Origin: G963665495 sp963667575
Lineage (GTDB): Bacteria; Desulfobacterota; Desulfovibrionia; Desulfovibrionales; Desulfovibrionaceae
Length of the DNA stretch: 64,000 nt
Direction of reading: 5' to 3'
NCBI GenBank assembly: GCA_963667575.2
Contig: CAXXHY010000035.1
Span: 248,001 to 312,000, forward strand
Positions 19,531 through 28,215 of the stretch are shown one piece after another. The position numbers and the translations under genes were made by a program. Position 1 is the first letter of the stretch, and each line of letters opens with the position of its first letter. The notes beneath the pieces were generated by a model. That model worked only from the letters and a program-made list of their open reading frames with translations, had not been told where the DNA came from and made no database searches.

Positions 19531-20883
19531 ATGAGCCCTGAATGTCTTCCGGATAGCGAGGCCGTCATTGCCTGCGTGCGGAATATCGCTTGCGGTGCCG
19601 ACGCCCATGACTGGGACCTGGTAAAGGACTGTTTCGACGCGAACGTACGGGTGGATTACGTCACCCTGGCGGGCGGCGCGCCCGTGCAGCTGAGCCCGGA
19701 GCAAATAGTAGAAGCCTGGCAGGGACTGCTGCCCGGATTCGCCTTTACCAGACATCGTCTGAGCAACTTCCGGGTGGAGCGTACGGGCGATCAGGCCCGC
19801 TGTCGTTGTTATGTGGATGCCTTGCATGTGATCCCCGACGCGCGCGGAGGAGACGCCTGGCAGGTGGTGGGGGCGTACGATTTCCGGCTTGTGCGCCGCA
19901 GTGCGGGCTGGAAAGTCTCGGAAATGCGCTTTGAAAAGGATTATCTGACCGGCAATCAGGCTCTGCCGGAGCTGGCCCAGGCGCGCCTGCATCCCAGGAG
20001 GCTGGAGGTCGAAATCCCCTGCAACAGGAGCATCTTGCCAGGGCACTTGTATCTTCCGGGGGACTGGGATGACAACGGTGCCTTGTCCGCGGTGCTGGTT
20101 TGCGGTTCGTGGCTTTCCCTCAAGGAGCAGATGGCCGGGGCGTATGCACGGGCCATGGCCCGCATGGGGTTCGCTGCCCTGGCCTTTGATCATCGGGGGT
20201 TCGGGAGTGTTGCGGACGATCCGCTTCAAACCGAATGGCCGGAACGAAAGATCGCGGATTGCATGGCGGCGGCAGCTTTTCTGCAAAGCAGGCCGGAGCT
20301 GGACTTCGAGCGGATTTTCGGGCTCGGGCTAGGTGCCGGGGCGGGCTACATGCTCTGGACCGCGGCCGAAGATACCCGACTGAGAGCCCTGGCCCTGGTG
20401 GGCGGCTGGCTGCAAGAGCCTGCGGCGCAGGCCGAAATTTACGGCGGCGAGGAGCCGCTCGGACTGCTTCGGCAGCAGGGGCTCGATGCGCAACACGCCT
20501 ACGATACGCAGGGCGTCACCACCTGCGTTTCCGTCTCTTCAATCTCCGGGGCTTATTCCTGCAATGCGGCAATGGCCGCGGAACTGGCCTGGCTGGGGCA
20601 AAGCGGGACGTCCTGGAAAGACGAAATTTCATTGCACTCCTGGAACAAATGGCTCCCTTTCGAACCACTCGCGCGTACGGGCGAGGTGCGCCTGCCCACG
20701 CTGATCATTCATTCGCCCCAGAGTTTTTATCCGCAGGGCGCGGAGGCCTGTTTTCAGCAACTGGGAGGTCCCAAAAGTCTGTACTGGGTCCGGGGAACGC
20801 AGTCGGACTTTTACGCCTCTCCAACACTGCGAACCAGTTGTATCCGGCGTATCGCCGATTATTTCCGCAGTTGCTCCGGTTGA
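19531..20883 (+). CDS. NTF2/SnoaL-like domain fused to a catalytically degenerate alpha/beta hydrolase
   Basis: A 450-residue cytoplasmic protein; the ATG follows AAGGAG. Residues ~5-150 form a SnoaL_4-type cone fold (DWDLVKDCFDANVRVDYVTL; FTRHRLSNFRVER; ARCRCYVDALHVI; VGAYDFRLVRRSAGWKVSEM). Residues ~155-450 form an alpha/beta hydrolase of the dipeptidyl-peptidase-like group (VLVCGSWLSLKEQMA, ALAFDHRGFG). The nucleophile elbow, normally GxSxG, reads GLGLGAGAG at about residues 264-272, so Ser is replaced by Gly. The place of the catalytic His, normally HxDLY, reads QSDFYASP near residue 425. Both key residues seem absent, suggesting a binding or regulatory role. The reading frame is intact, so this is not a sequencing break. 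Confidence 0.8.
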   Translation: MSPECLPDSEAVIACVRNIACGADAHDWDLVKDCFDANVRVDYVTLAGGAPVQLSPEQIVEAWQGLLPGFAFTRHRLSNFRVERTGDQARCRCYVDALHVIPDARGGDAWQVVGAYDFRLVRRSAGWKVSEMRFEKDYLTGNQALPELAQARLHPRRLEVEIPCNRSILPGHLYLPGDWDDNGALSAVLVCGSWLSLKEQMAGAYARAMARMGFAALAFDHRGFGSVADDPLQTEWPERKIADCMAAAAFLQSRPELDFERIFGLGLGAGAGYMLWTAAEDTRLRALALVGGWLQEPAAQAEIYGGEEPLGLLRQQGLDAQHAYDTQGVTTCVSVSSISGAYSCNAAMAAELAWLGQSGTSWKDEISLHSWNKWLPFEPLARTGEVRLPTLIIHSPQSFYPQGAEACFQQLGGPKSLYWVRGTQSDFYASPTLRTSCIRRIADYFRSCSG

Positions 20884-21258
20884 GAAGGGGGGGGACTCGC
20901 AGGAGGCTTCCATTCGCTATGACAAAAACACACCGCGTATGTATACTCGTATGCATTTCCCGCATCGGTGATGGAGTTCATTTGCCTGTGCGGTTCGGGA
21001 TTCGGCATCTGAATTGCAAATATTTTCCTGTATCAGGGCGGAGACCGACCGGAATCGCTGCTTTTTCAAGGGGCCGGAATCGCCGGTACGCTGTGAAGGG
21101 CGCGCGTTTCGGGCTTTGGGTGTGAAACACCTGCTGATAGAAGCTAGTGTCCTGTTACATTTGAGCTTTTACGAATTTGTATATATTTGAATAAAAAAAG
21201 AGATAATTTTGTAAATTTTTATCCTGGTCACTGAGCAGTGCTGCATGCAGAGGGGACA
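20884..21258. other. Intergenic region before the Anbu cluster, with a doubtful small frame
   Basis: About 375 bp. A run of eight G lies at 20886-20893, right after the fusion gene. An ATG at 20919, with AGGAGG 13 bp upstream, opens a 68-codon Arg-rich frame to 21125 that I do not recognise and think is probably not real. The last 100 bp are AT-rich and are the likely promoter for the Anbu cluster. Confidence 0.4.
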
Positions 21259-22710
21259 ATGGAAAAACGATTGGATTTTAACGGGTACGTGACTGAGGGA
21301 TTTTACGATGAGATGTTTCTGTCTTCCGGCGAGGCCCGTCCGGGGGCGATGCTTCTCAAGGAAAAGATCGAATCCCTTCCCACTGACGATCTGGTGACGA
21401 GACAGGCCGCAGCGGAAAAAGCCTTTTACGACCTTGGCGTGACCTTCACGGTGTACGGCCATGAAAAGGGCACGGAAAAGATTTTTCCTTTCGACATCCT
21501 GCCGCGCATTGTGTCGGCAAAGGAGTGGGAACGGGTTGAACGGGGCCTGGAGCAGCGTATCAGGGCTCTCAATCTGTTCATCGCGGACGTTTACGGTGAA
21601 CAGAAGATCATCAAGGACAAGGTGGTCCCGGGGGAGCTGATTTTCTCGGCACAGGGTTTTTTCAAGGATTGCATGGGGCTGGAGCCGCCCCTGGGGGTCT
21701 GGTGTCACATAACCGGGGCGGACATGATCCGCGACGACAAAGGGGAGTTCTATGTTCTGGAGGACAACATGCGCTCGCCCTCCGGAGTTTCCTATGTGCT
21801 GGCCAACCGCGCCGTGCTCAAGCAGACCTTTCCGCAGGTGTTCGCGGCCTCCAAGGTGCGGCCCGTGGACGCCTATCCGTCCCTGCTGCTGGACATGCTC
21901 TGCGCCATCGCGCCCGGGCAGGCGGCCGCGCCCACGGTGGGACTGCTCACTCCGGGCATTTACAACTCCGCCTATTTCGAACATTCGTTTCTGGCCCAGC
22001 AGACCGGCATAGAACTGGTGGAAGGACGCGACCTGGTGGTGCACGACGGATATGTGCACATGCGTACGACACGCGGCCTGGTGCGCCTGGATGTGATTTA
22101 TCGCCGCGTGGGCGAGGATTTTCTCGATCCCACGGTATTCCGCAAGGATTCGTTGCTGGGCGTGCCCGGAATCATGGACGTGTACCGGAACGGCCGTGTG
22201 GCCCTGGCCAACGCGCCTGGAACGGGCGTGGCCGACGACAAGGTCATATATGCCTATGTTCCAAAGATCATAAAGTATTATCTTGGCGAAGAGCCTCTTC
22301 TTCCCAATGTCCCCACCTATCTGTGCTCGGACGACAAGGAGCGCGCCTACGTGCTGGAACATCTTGACTCCATGGTGGTAAAACCGGCAAATGAATCCGG
22401 GGGCTACGGCATGCTCGTGGGACCGGCTTCCACCAGGGAGCAGCGCGAGGAATTCGCCCGTCTTATTAAGACCAATCCCCGCAATTACATGGCCCAGCCG
22501 ACCATCAGCCTGTCGCGCGCACCGGTTATAGTGGACGACCATTTCGAAGGCAGGCATGTGGATCTCAGGCCCTACATTGTCTATGGCGATGAGATCAAGG
22601 TGCTGCCCGGTGGCCTGACCCGTGTAGCCCTGAAAAAGGGCTCCCTGGTGGTCAATTCGTCCCAGGGCGGCGGAAGCAAGGACACCTGGGTGCTTTCACG
22701 GGATGTATAG
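21259..22710 (+). CDS. Circularly permuted ATP-grasp protein (COG2308 type)
   Basis: A 483-residue protein starting at the ATG at 21259, with GAGGGG upstream. Family landmarks include FNGYVTEGFYDEMF, RALNLFIADVYGEQKII, ITGADMIRDDKGEFYVLEDN, RSPSGVSYVLANR, LVEGRDLVV, MVVKPANESGGYGMLVGP and LRPYIVYGDEIKVLPGGLTR. ATP-grasp enzymes join a carboxylate to an amine using ATP; this permuted group is predicted to be an amidoligase. It is the first of four genes (with alpha-E, Anbu and transglutaminase) that occur together in many bacteria. Comparative work proposed that the set makes, attaches or cleaves a peptide or protein tag; its product is unknown. Confidence 0.9.
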   Translation: MEKRLDFNGYVTEGFYDEMFLSSGEARPGAMLLKEKIESLPTDDLVTRQAAAEKAFYDLGVTFTVYGHEKGTEKIFPFDILPRIVSAKEWERVERGLEQRIRALNLFIADVYGEQKIIKDKVVPGELIFSAQGFFKDCMGLEPPLGVWCHITGADMIRDDKGEFYVLEDNMRSPSGVSYVLANRAVLKQTFPQVFAASKVRPVDAYPSLLLDMLCAIAPGQAAAPTVGLLTPGIYNSAYFEHSFLAQQTGIELVEGRDLVVHDGYVHMRTTRGLVRLDVIYRRVGEDFLDPTVFRKDSLLGVPGIMDVYRNGRVALANAPGTGVADDKVIYAYVPKIIKYYLGEEPLLPNVPTYLCSDDKERAYVLEHLDSMVVKPANESGGYGMLVGPASTREQREEFARLIKTNPRNYMAQPTISLSRAPVIVDDHFEGRHVDLRPYIVYGDEIKVLPGGLTRVALKKGSLVVNSSQGGGSKDTWVLSRDV

Positions 22711-22769
22711 GCTTTTGCCGGCTGGAAGCTGTTTGCACTGTTGCGATTGAAAACTACGAGGAGGCACAG

Positions 22770-23741
22770 ATGCTCAGCCGTGTTGCTGACGCTATCTTCT
22801 GGATGAGCCGTTATCTGGAGCGGGCCGAGAATATCGCGCGTTTTATCGACGTCAACTGGAGACTGACCCTGGACCTGACTGAGGAGCAGGAGCAGTGGCT
22901 GCCTCTGGTCATGGTAACGGGCGATCATGCTGATTTTTCCCAGCGCTATGATGAAGCCAGCAGGGAAAACGTGCTGCATTATCTGATCATGAATCCCGAT
23001 TATCCCAACTCGGTGATTTCCTGCCTGCGCATGGCTCGGGAAAACGCCCGTACGGTCCGGGAGATCATTCCTTCGGAGATGTGGGAGGAGATCAACGCCT
23101 ATTATCATTACACCGAGCAGGCGGTTCTGGCGCTGGAGAGCGTGACGCACAATCCCGGATCCTTCTGCCGCCGGATAAAGCTCTACGGGCAGGTGCTGGG
23201 CGGCATTTCCCTGGACAGCATGGCCCATGACGAAGGCTGGCGTTTTTTCAGCCTGGGGCGCATGCTGGAAAGGGCGGACAAGACCTCGCGTATTCTGGAC
23301 GTCAAATATTTCATTCTGCTGCCTTCGGTGCAGGACGTGGGCTCGGCCCTGGACTACATCCAGTGGACCGCGCTGCTGAAGGCCACCAGCGGACTGCAGG
23401 CCTACCGCCACCGCCACGGGCGGATCGTGCCGTCCAAGGTCGCGAGTTTTCTGATGCTGGACAGGGAATTCCCCCGTTCGGTCTTTTTCTGCCTGAGCAA
23501 GGCCCAGGAGCGGGTGCATGAAATCACCGGCACCAGGGTGGGGCAGTTCAGCAATCCCGCTGAAAAGTACCTCGGGCAACTCTGCGCAGAGCTTTCCTAT
23601 ACGAGCATGGAGGAAATTCTGAAACTGGGGCTGCACGAATTTACAGACAACCTGCAAACGCACATGAATGACGTGGGCGAGGCCATTTTCGATACGTTTT
23701 TCGCGGTTTATCCCGCCATCGACGCGTCTGCGGAACAGTGA
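22770..23741 (+). CDS. Alpha-E domain protein (COG2307)
   Basis: A 323-residue all-helical protein that begins with the family signature MLSRVADAIFWMSRYLERAE and contains RENARTVREIIPSEMWEEIN and FSLGRMLERADKTSRILDVK. The alpha-E domain accompanies permuted ATP-grasp ligases, either as a separate gene or fused to them, and is thought to be a partner subunit; no catalytic activity is known. Here it follows the ATP-grasp gene by 59 bp, with GAGGAGG before the ATG, and precedes anbu by 10 bp. Confidence 0.92.
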   Translation: MLSRVADAIFWMSRYLERAENIARFIDVNWRLTLDLTEEQEQWLPLVMVTGDHADFSQRYDEASRENVLHYLIMNPDYPNSVISCLRMARENARTVREIIPSEMWEEINAYYHYTEQAVLALESVTHNPGSFCRRIKLYGQVLGGISLDSMAHDEGWRFFSLGRMLERADKTSRILDVKYFILLPSVQDVGSALDYIQWTALLKATSGLQAYRHRHGRIVPSKVASFLMLDREFPRSVFFCLSKAQERVHEITGTRVGQFSNPAEKYLGQLCAELSYTSMEEILKLGLHEFTDNLQTHMNDVGEAIFDTFFAVYPAIDASAEQ

Positions 23742-23751
23742 GAACAACGCA

Positions 23752-24507
23752 ATGACATTTTGCCTGGGAATTTCAGTTGAAGAAGGACTGCTCGCCATTG
23801 CCGACACGCGCATCACATCCGGCAACGAGATGATCACGGCTCAGAAGGTCCGGACCTATGAATATGACAATGGCGTGTTTTTCCTGATGATGTCCGGCCT
23901 GCGTTCCGTGCGGGACAAGACATTGACCTATTTTGACGATCAGCTCGAGGACCTGGAGGTGTTTCCCGAGCGTATTTATGAAGTCGTCAACATGTTCGCC
24001 GACCAGCTCCGAAAGGTGGCCAAGGAGGACAAGGCCTATCTCGAAGAGAGCGGTCTGCAGTTCAACGCGTTCACGCTTCTTGGAGGCTGGCTGAAAAAGG
24101 ACCGCAAGCACAAGCTGTATCTGATATATCCGGAAGGCAACTGGGTGGAGATTTCCAAGGGCACTCCCTATCATATCATTGGGGAGGGCGGATACGGCAA
24201 ACCCGTGCTGGACCGGACCCTGAAGTATACGGATCCGCTCAAGTTCGCGCTCAAGGTGGGCTGCCTGGCTTTCGATTCCACGCGGATCAGCGCCTCGGAC
24301 GTGGATTTCCCCATCGATGTCGTGCTGTTCAACAAGGAGCACAACCAGCTCGTACAACACCGTTACGAACAGGAAGACCTGCGCAACATTTCTCAATGGT
24401 GGCAGGAGCGCCTGCGCGAGTCCGTGCACAAGCTGCCCAGCGAATGGGTGGAGGACATTGCCGCCCAGCTGTCCCGTGTAACGGATTGCGCCACTGGCAA
24501 CAAATGA
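23752..24507 (+). CDS. Anbu, proteasome-like peptidase (COG3484)
   Basis: A 251-residue protein of the proteasome beta-subunit fold. The ATG at 23752 gives MTFCLGIS, so removal of Met exposes Thr1, the N-terminal nucleophile. In Thr1 numbering Asp17 falls in AIADTRITSG, and a Lys is found near position 31 (TAQKVRT), matching the catalytic Thr-Asp-Lys set. Further family landmarks are LMMSGLRSVRDKT and GEGGYGKPVLDR. Solved Anbu proteins form open-ring oligomers rather than closed barrels, and no substrate is established. The gene lies 10 bp after the alpha-E gene. In an organism without a standard 20S proteasome this may be its only such protease beside HslV; that is not tested here. Confidence 0.93.
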   Translation: MTFCLGISVEEGLLAIADTRITSGNEMITAQKVRTYEYDNGVFFLMMSGLRSVRDKTLTYFDDQLEDLEVFPERIYEVVNMFADQLRKVAKEDKAYLEESGLQFNAFTLLGGWLKKDRKHKLYLIYPEGNWVEISKGTPYHIIGEGGYGKPVLDRTLKYTDPLKFALKVGCLAFDSTRISASDVDFPIDVVLFNKEHNQLVQHRYEQEDLRNISQWWQERLRESVHKLPSEWVEDIAAQLSRVTDCATGNK

Positions 24508-24531
24508 TCTTCCAAGTCAATTGGCTTCATA

Positions 24532-24558
24532 CAAGAGGCGCTCTTCAGGCGCCTCTTG
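24532..24558 (+). other. Hairpin between anbu and the transglutaminase gene
   Basis: A perfect 10-bp stem (24532-24541 with 24549-24558) with a 7-nt loop and no U-run. It may attenuate or process the operon mRNA between the third and fourth genes. Confidence 0.5.
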
Positions 24559-24594
24559 CCGTTATACGGCCTTTAGTTGTATAAACACATATAT

Positions 24595-25482
24595 ATGGCC
24601 CATTTTTCCATTCAGCACCTCACCCGGTATCACTACGACCGGCCCGTATTCATCGGTCCGCATTACATTCGTTTGCGCCCCCGTTCGGACTGGCGGCAGC
24701 GGGTGGAGCAGTTCAGCCTGCAGGTGACGCCCGAGCCTTCGGGCATGGCCTGGGGCCTGGATTGCGAAGGCAACGAATACGCCCAGGTCTGGTTCGACGG
24801 GGAGCATACCTCCCTCGGCCTTGCCGTAGCCGCGGAAGTACGGACCCTGGCGTCGAATCCTTTTGATTATCTGCTGCTCACGAACCGGCTCGGACTGCCG
24901 GCAGTGTTCTCCGGACCGGAAGCCGACGCGCTGGCCCCGTACCTTGTGCAGCGGCATCCCGCCCCGCCCAAGGGAGACCGCCTGGAAGAGCTGGTGCGGA
25001 GCATCGCTGCCCAATGTGAAATGGTCCCGGAATTTCTGCTTGCCCTGAACAGCCATCTGTACGAGACGCTGGACAAGACCGTACGCGAGGAACCGGGCGT
25101 GATGACGCCCGAACAGGTGCTGGAATGCCGTACGGGCGCGTGCAGGGACGCCACTCTGGTGTTTATGGAGGGCTGCCGGCGCATGGGCATCCCCGCACGT
25201 TATGTCAGCGGATATCAGGCAGGTGATACGGACGAGGATCTGGGCGATCTGCACGCCTGGGCCGAGGCCTACGTGCCCGAGGCCGGATGGCGGGGCTATG
25301 ACCCCACCCACGGGCTGGCCGTGGCTGACCAGCATGTGGTGCTGGCAGCATCCGCGGATCCGGATCTGGCCGCTCCGCTCATCGGCACGTTCAGCGGCAG
25401 CGGAGCCTCAGCCCGCATGCATCATATGGTCCAGGTGCTGGTGGAGGACCCGGACCAGAATCAGACCGGCCTTAGCGGATGA
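24595..25482 (+). CDS. Transglutaminase-like cysteine peptidase (COG1305)
   Basis: A 295-residue protein with an N-terminal beta-rich domain (FSIQHLTRYHYDRPV; HYIRLRPRSDWRQRV) and a transglutaminase core. The triad is intact: Cys in CRTGACRDATL (the second Cys is nucleophilic), His in DLHAWAEAYVP, and Asp in GYDPTHG. Such enzymes act as peptidases or acyltransferases on amide bonds. As last gene of the Anbu cluster it could remove or transfer the peptide made by the ATP-grasp/alpha-E pair. I use the ATG at 24595; a TTG six codons earlier is possible and no strong ribosome site separates them. Confidence 0.9.
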   Translation: MAHFSIQHLTRYHYDRPVFIGPHYIRLRPRSDWRQRVEQFSLQVTPEPSGMAWGLDCEGNEYAQVWFDGEHTSLGLAVAAEVRTLASNPFDYLLLTNRLGLPAVFSGPEADALAPYLVQRHPAPPKGDRLEELVRSIAAQCEMVPEFLLALNSHLYETLDKTVREEPGVMTPEQVLECRTGACRDATLVFMEGCRRMGIPARYVSGYQAGDTDEDLGDLHAWAEAYVPEAGWRGYDPTHGLAVADQHVVLAASADPDLAAPLIGTFSGSGASARMHHMVQVLVEDPDQNQTGLSG

Positions 25483-25960
25483 AATAGCCGGAAACGCGCC
25501 AGACGCCGTCGGGGCACAGCATGGGAGTGACCGATTCCACCGCGCTTTTCTTGTTGCTGAAGCTGGAAATGTATTGCAAAACCACGTATTCGCCATCGGG
25601 TGCGCCGGAAATCTTGTTGGCGTAGTCGGCCGAGGCAATATCGCGCTTGCTCAGCTTGCCCATGGGGCTTCTAAAGGATTTGACCCCTTTGACCCAGTCT
25701 TTTTTGGTTACGGCCTGCTTGAAAAAAGGCGCGGCCTGTTCCCAGCTTTCCGCGTATTTTCCGGCGTCGATCAGGCTCAACCAGTCTCTGGCGGCTTTTT
25801 CCCCAAGTACGACGGCTTTGTCTTGTTTCAACAGTTCGGGATCGGGTTTGTCGGTTCCGGAATATTTTTGCGCAAGGGCCTGCTGCGGCAGCGGCAGACC
25901 TATGGAAAGACTCAGGCACAGGCAAAACGACAATCCGAGAATCAAAGGCAGGTACTTCAT
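25472..25960 (-). CDS. Exported DUF4019-like protein
   Basis: A 162-residue protein with a signal peptide (MKYLPLILGLSFCLCLSLSI, cleavage near QALAQ). The mature part fits the DUF4019 pattern: a helical WLSLIDAGKYAESWEQAAPFFK segment and a C-terminal beta part (EYVVLQYISSFSNKKSAVE; DGVWRVSGYFIR). GGAG precedes the ATG at 25960. It runs opposite to the transglutaminase gene and overlaps its end by 11 bp. The domain has no established function; the fold resembles small periplasmic NTF2-like proteins. Confidence 0.75.
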   Translation of the reverse strand: MKYLPLILGLSFCLCLSLSIGLPLPQQALAQKYSGTDKPDPELLKQDKAVVLGEKAARDWLSLIDAGKYAESWEQAAPFFKQAVTKKDWVKGVKSFRSPMGKLSKRDIASADYANKISGAPDGEYVVLQYISSFSNKKSAVESVTPMLCPDGVWRVSGYFIR

Positions 25961-26095
25961 TGCGGGCTCCAGTTTTTTTCTTCGCATAGCATAGACGAAA
26001 AAAATACGGAACTGTTTCACGGGCCTGAACCACGGACGGAATCTGTCGGCCGGTCTGTTCCTCGGGAAGACCGTTGACGCAACAAGGAGGCGAAA

Positions 26096-26299
26096 ATGTC
26101 CGAAGAATCTGAAACCCTGGTGCGACAGCTGCTGCAAAGCGCCGAACAACAGGGACTGGACCTGGACAAGGCATCCCTGCCCAAGGATCCGGCCTCGCTG
26201 CTTGTGTATCTGCACGCCGCGGCCCAGGGAGATCCCTTGCCGGAAACGATAACCGAACTCATGGCCGCCCTGTCAGCCGCCCTGACGCGTACGAAATAG
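26096..26299 (+). CDS. Small acidic helical protein, unknown
   Basis: A 67-residue protein with a good ribosome site (AAGGAGG, 6 bp before the ATG). It starts SEESETLVRQLLQSAEQQGL and seems to form three amphipathic helices with a Pro-rich turn (GDPLPETITEL). No membrane segment, Cys or recognisable motif is seen. The next gene on the strand begins 220 bp later, so co-transcription with the metal transporter is possible but not shown. Confidence 0.65.
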   Translation: MSEESETLVRQLLQSAEQQGLDLDKASLPKDPASLLVYLHAAAQGDPLPETITELMAALSAALTRTK

Positions 26300-26519
26300 T
26301 AAAATCAGCAGGTATTTTCTCTTCTGGTCGCACGTAAATCCGGTTCTTCGTGATTTCCTTGCCTGTCCGCCTTGACACCTCAAAGGGAATGTGGTGCATG
26401 CTGAAAGAATACCGGCGGGCTGTGCCGGATTTTGAATCCTGAGCCTGCCCCGCCTTTACACATCAAAAAAAGAAGCTTTGCCTTTCCATTCAATTTCGAA
26501 AGTCGGGAGAGAAGTAACA

Positions 26520-27369
26520 ATGACGCAAGAGCTCAGCCCGTCGCCGCTTGCCCCGAACCTGACGCCGCTGTCCTACAGGGACGAGTCTTCGGCGGAGCCG
26601 GTGGTGCAGCTGGATAAAGTCTGCTTTGCCTACGACGGGCAGGACGTATTGACGGATATTGATCTGAACGTCCGCCAGGGGGATTTTCTCGCCATCATAG
26701 GGCCCAACGGCGGGGGGAAAACAACACTTGTCAAAATTATCATGGGGCTGCTGAAAACCCAAAAGCGGTGCGGTCCGCGTATTGGGGATGGACCCCTTTA
26801 CCGGGCGTCCGGACGTGGGCTATGTGCCGCAGCACGCCAATGTCCAGCTCAGTTTTCCCATCACAGTGCTGGACGTGGTGCTCATGGGGCTCCACCGCAA
26901 GGGGCTGCGATTCCCCTGGTACACGTCCCGAGATCGGCAGAAGGCCCTGGACATGCTGCAGCTGGTGGGCATGTCGGATTACAAGGACCGCCGTTTCGAC
27001 GCTCTGTCCGGAGGTCAGAAACAACGCGTTCTGGTAGGAAGAGGGCTGGCATCCGAGCCGCGCTTGCTGGTCTTTGACGAACCCACTTCCAACATGGACC
27101 CCCACGGAAAAATCTGTCTGTTCGAATTGCTGGCCCACCTGAGCGGCTCGTTGACCATCCTGATGGTCAGCCATGACCTGATTTCCGCATCGGGACGGAT
27201 CTCGGGAGTGGCGGCGGTCAACAATCGCTTGATCCAGCGGGACAAGAAGGAAATGACGCCGGAAATGCTCGAACTCATTTATGGTACGCACGATGCCACA
27301 TGTCCGCTGGATGATTATCTGAAGGATGTTTCCAGCATTTTCGTGCAGGGTGGTCATCAGCATGATTGA
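26520..27369 (+). CDS. znuC: Zinc/manganese-type ABC transporter ATPase, frame interrupted once
   Basis: ATPase subunit of a divalent-metal uptake ABC system. Walker A is GPNGGGKTT, the Q-loop region YVPQHANVQLSFP, the signature LSGGQKQRVLVGRGLASEP, Walker B LLVFDEPTSNMD, and the switch His in MVSHD. An N-terminal extension of about 35 residues precedes the first strand (VVQLDKVCFAYDGQDVL). One extra A in the AAAA near 26757 breaks the frame just after IIMGLLK; removing it gives a continuous protein of about 282 residues. The permease gene overlaps its end by 8 bp. No ZnuA-type binding-protein gene is adjacent. Zn is the usual substrate, but Mn, Fe or Co cannot be excluded. Confidence 0.88.
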
Positions 27370-28174
27370 CGCGCTTTCCATGGATTTTATGCAGAACGCG
27401 CTTCTGGCCGGCATTCTGGCCAGCATAGCCTGCGGGATCATCGGCTCGCTGGTGGTGGTGAATCGCCAGGTGTTTCTGGCGGGAGGCGTGGCCCATGCGG
27501 CGTACGGCGGCGTAGGGCTGGCCTTTTTCTTCAGCCTGCCCGTGCTGCCAACGACCATCGGCTTTACCGTGCTGGCGGCGCTGGTCATGGCTTTCGCCAC
27601 CTTCGGCAGGGCAGAGCGGACCGATGCGGTAATCGGCGTGCTCTGGGCGGCGGGCATGGCCCTGGGCATCATTTTGCTGGACGTGACTCCGGGCTACAAC
27701 GTGGACCTGATCAGTTATCTTTTCGGGAGCATTCTGGCCGTCCCCCGCAGCGATATATGGATAATGCTCGGACTCGATCTTGCCATCATCGCTCTGGTGA
27801 CGTTCTGCTACAAGGATTTTCTGGCGCTGTCCTTTGATCTGGAATTCGCCCGGTCCAATGGCGTGCCGGTCAAGCCGTTGTATTACCTGATGCTGGTGAT
27901 GGTGGCTGTGGGCGTGGTCATGATCATTCAGGTCGTGGGATTGATTCTGGTCATTGCCCTGTTGACCATTCCGCCCATGATGGCGGAACGGCAGGCCCGG
28001 TCACTGGGCAGAATGATGGTGGGGGCGAGTTTGTGGAGCCTGCTGTTTTGCATCGCCGGCCTGTATTTCGCCTACACCTATGATCTGACCTCCGGCGCTT
28101 CCATTATTGCCGTGGCCACCATCTGTTTTGGCGGCTCATTGATCTGGCGAACCATACGCGGGCAACAGAAATAG
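27362..28174 (+). CDS. znuB: Zinc/manganese-type ABC transporter permease
   Basis: A 270-residue protein with about eight membrane helices, of the ABC-3 family. Landmarks are GIIGSLVVVNRQVFLAGGVAHAAYGGVG near the N-terminus, the ATPase-contact loop around FDLEFARSNGVPV, and VGLILVIALLTIPPMMAERQA. It overlaps the end of the ATPase gene by 8 bp, which implies translational coupling. A hairpin follows the stop. Metal specificity is not certain from sequence. Confidence 0.9.
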   Translation: MIDALSMDFMQNALLAGILASIACGIIGSLVVVNRQVFLAGGVAHAAYGGVGLAFFFSLPVLPTTIGFTVLAALVMAFATFGRAERTDAVIGVLWAAGMALGIILLDVTPGYNVDLISYLFGSILAVPRSDIWIMLGLDLAIIALVTFCYKDFLALSFDLEFARSNGVPVKPLYYLMLVMVAVGVVMIIQVVGLILVIALLTIPPMMAERQARSLGRMMVGASLWSLLFCIAGLYFAYTYDLTSGASIIAVATICFGGSLIWRTIRGQQK

Positions 28175-28182
28175 AAATGAAG

Positions 28183-28215
28183 ACGCCCCCACCTGAACCG
28201 TTCAGGCGGGGGCGT
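28183..28215 (+). terminator. Hairpin terminator after the metal transporter operon
   Basis: A 15-bp stem with one mismatch (28183-28197 with 28201-28215) sits 9 bp after the permease stop. The following sequence, GTTGTTAAC, is only moderately T-rich. Confidence 0.65.

Noticed and set aside
26370..26460. Cobalamin-riboswitch-like words (AAAGGGAATGTGGTG and a later GAGCCTGCC) before the metal ABC transporter.
   Set aside because: The CCCGCnACTGT core and the GCCACTG element are missing and the spacing is far too short, so resemblance is probably chance. A search with the Rfam cobalamin model would settle it.
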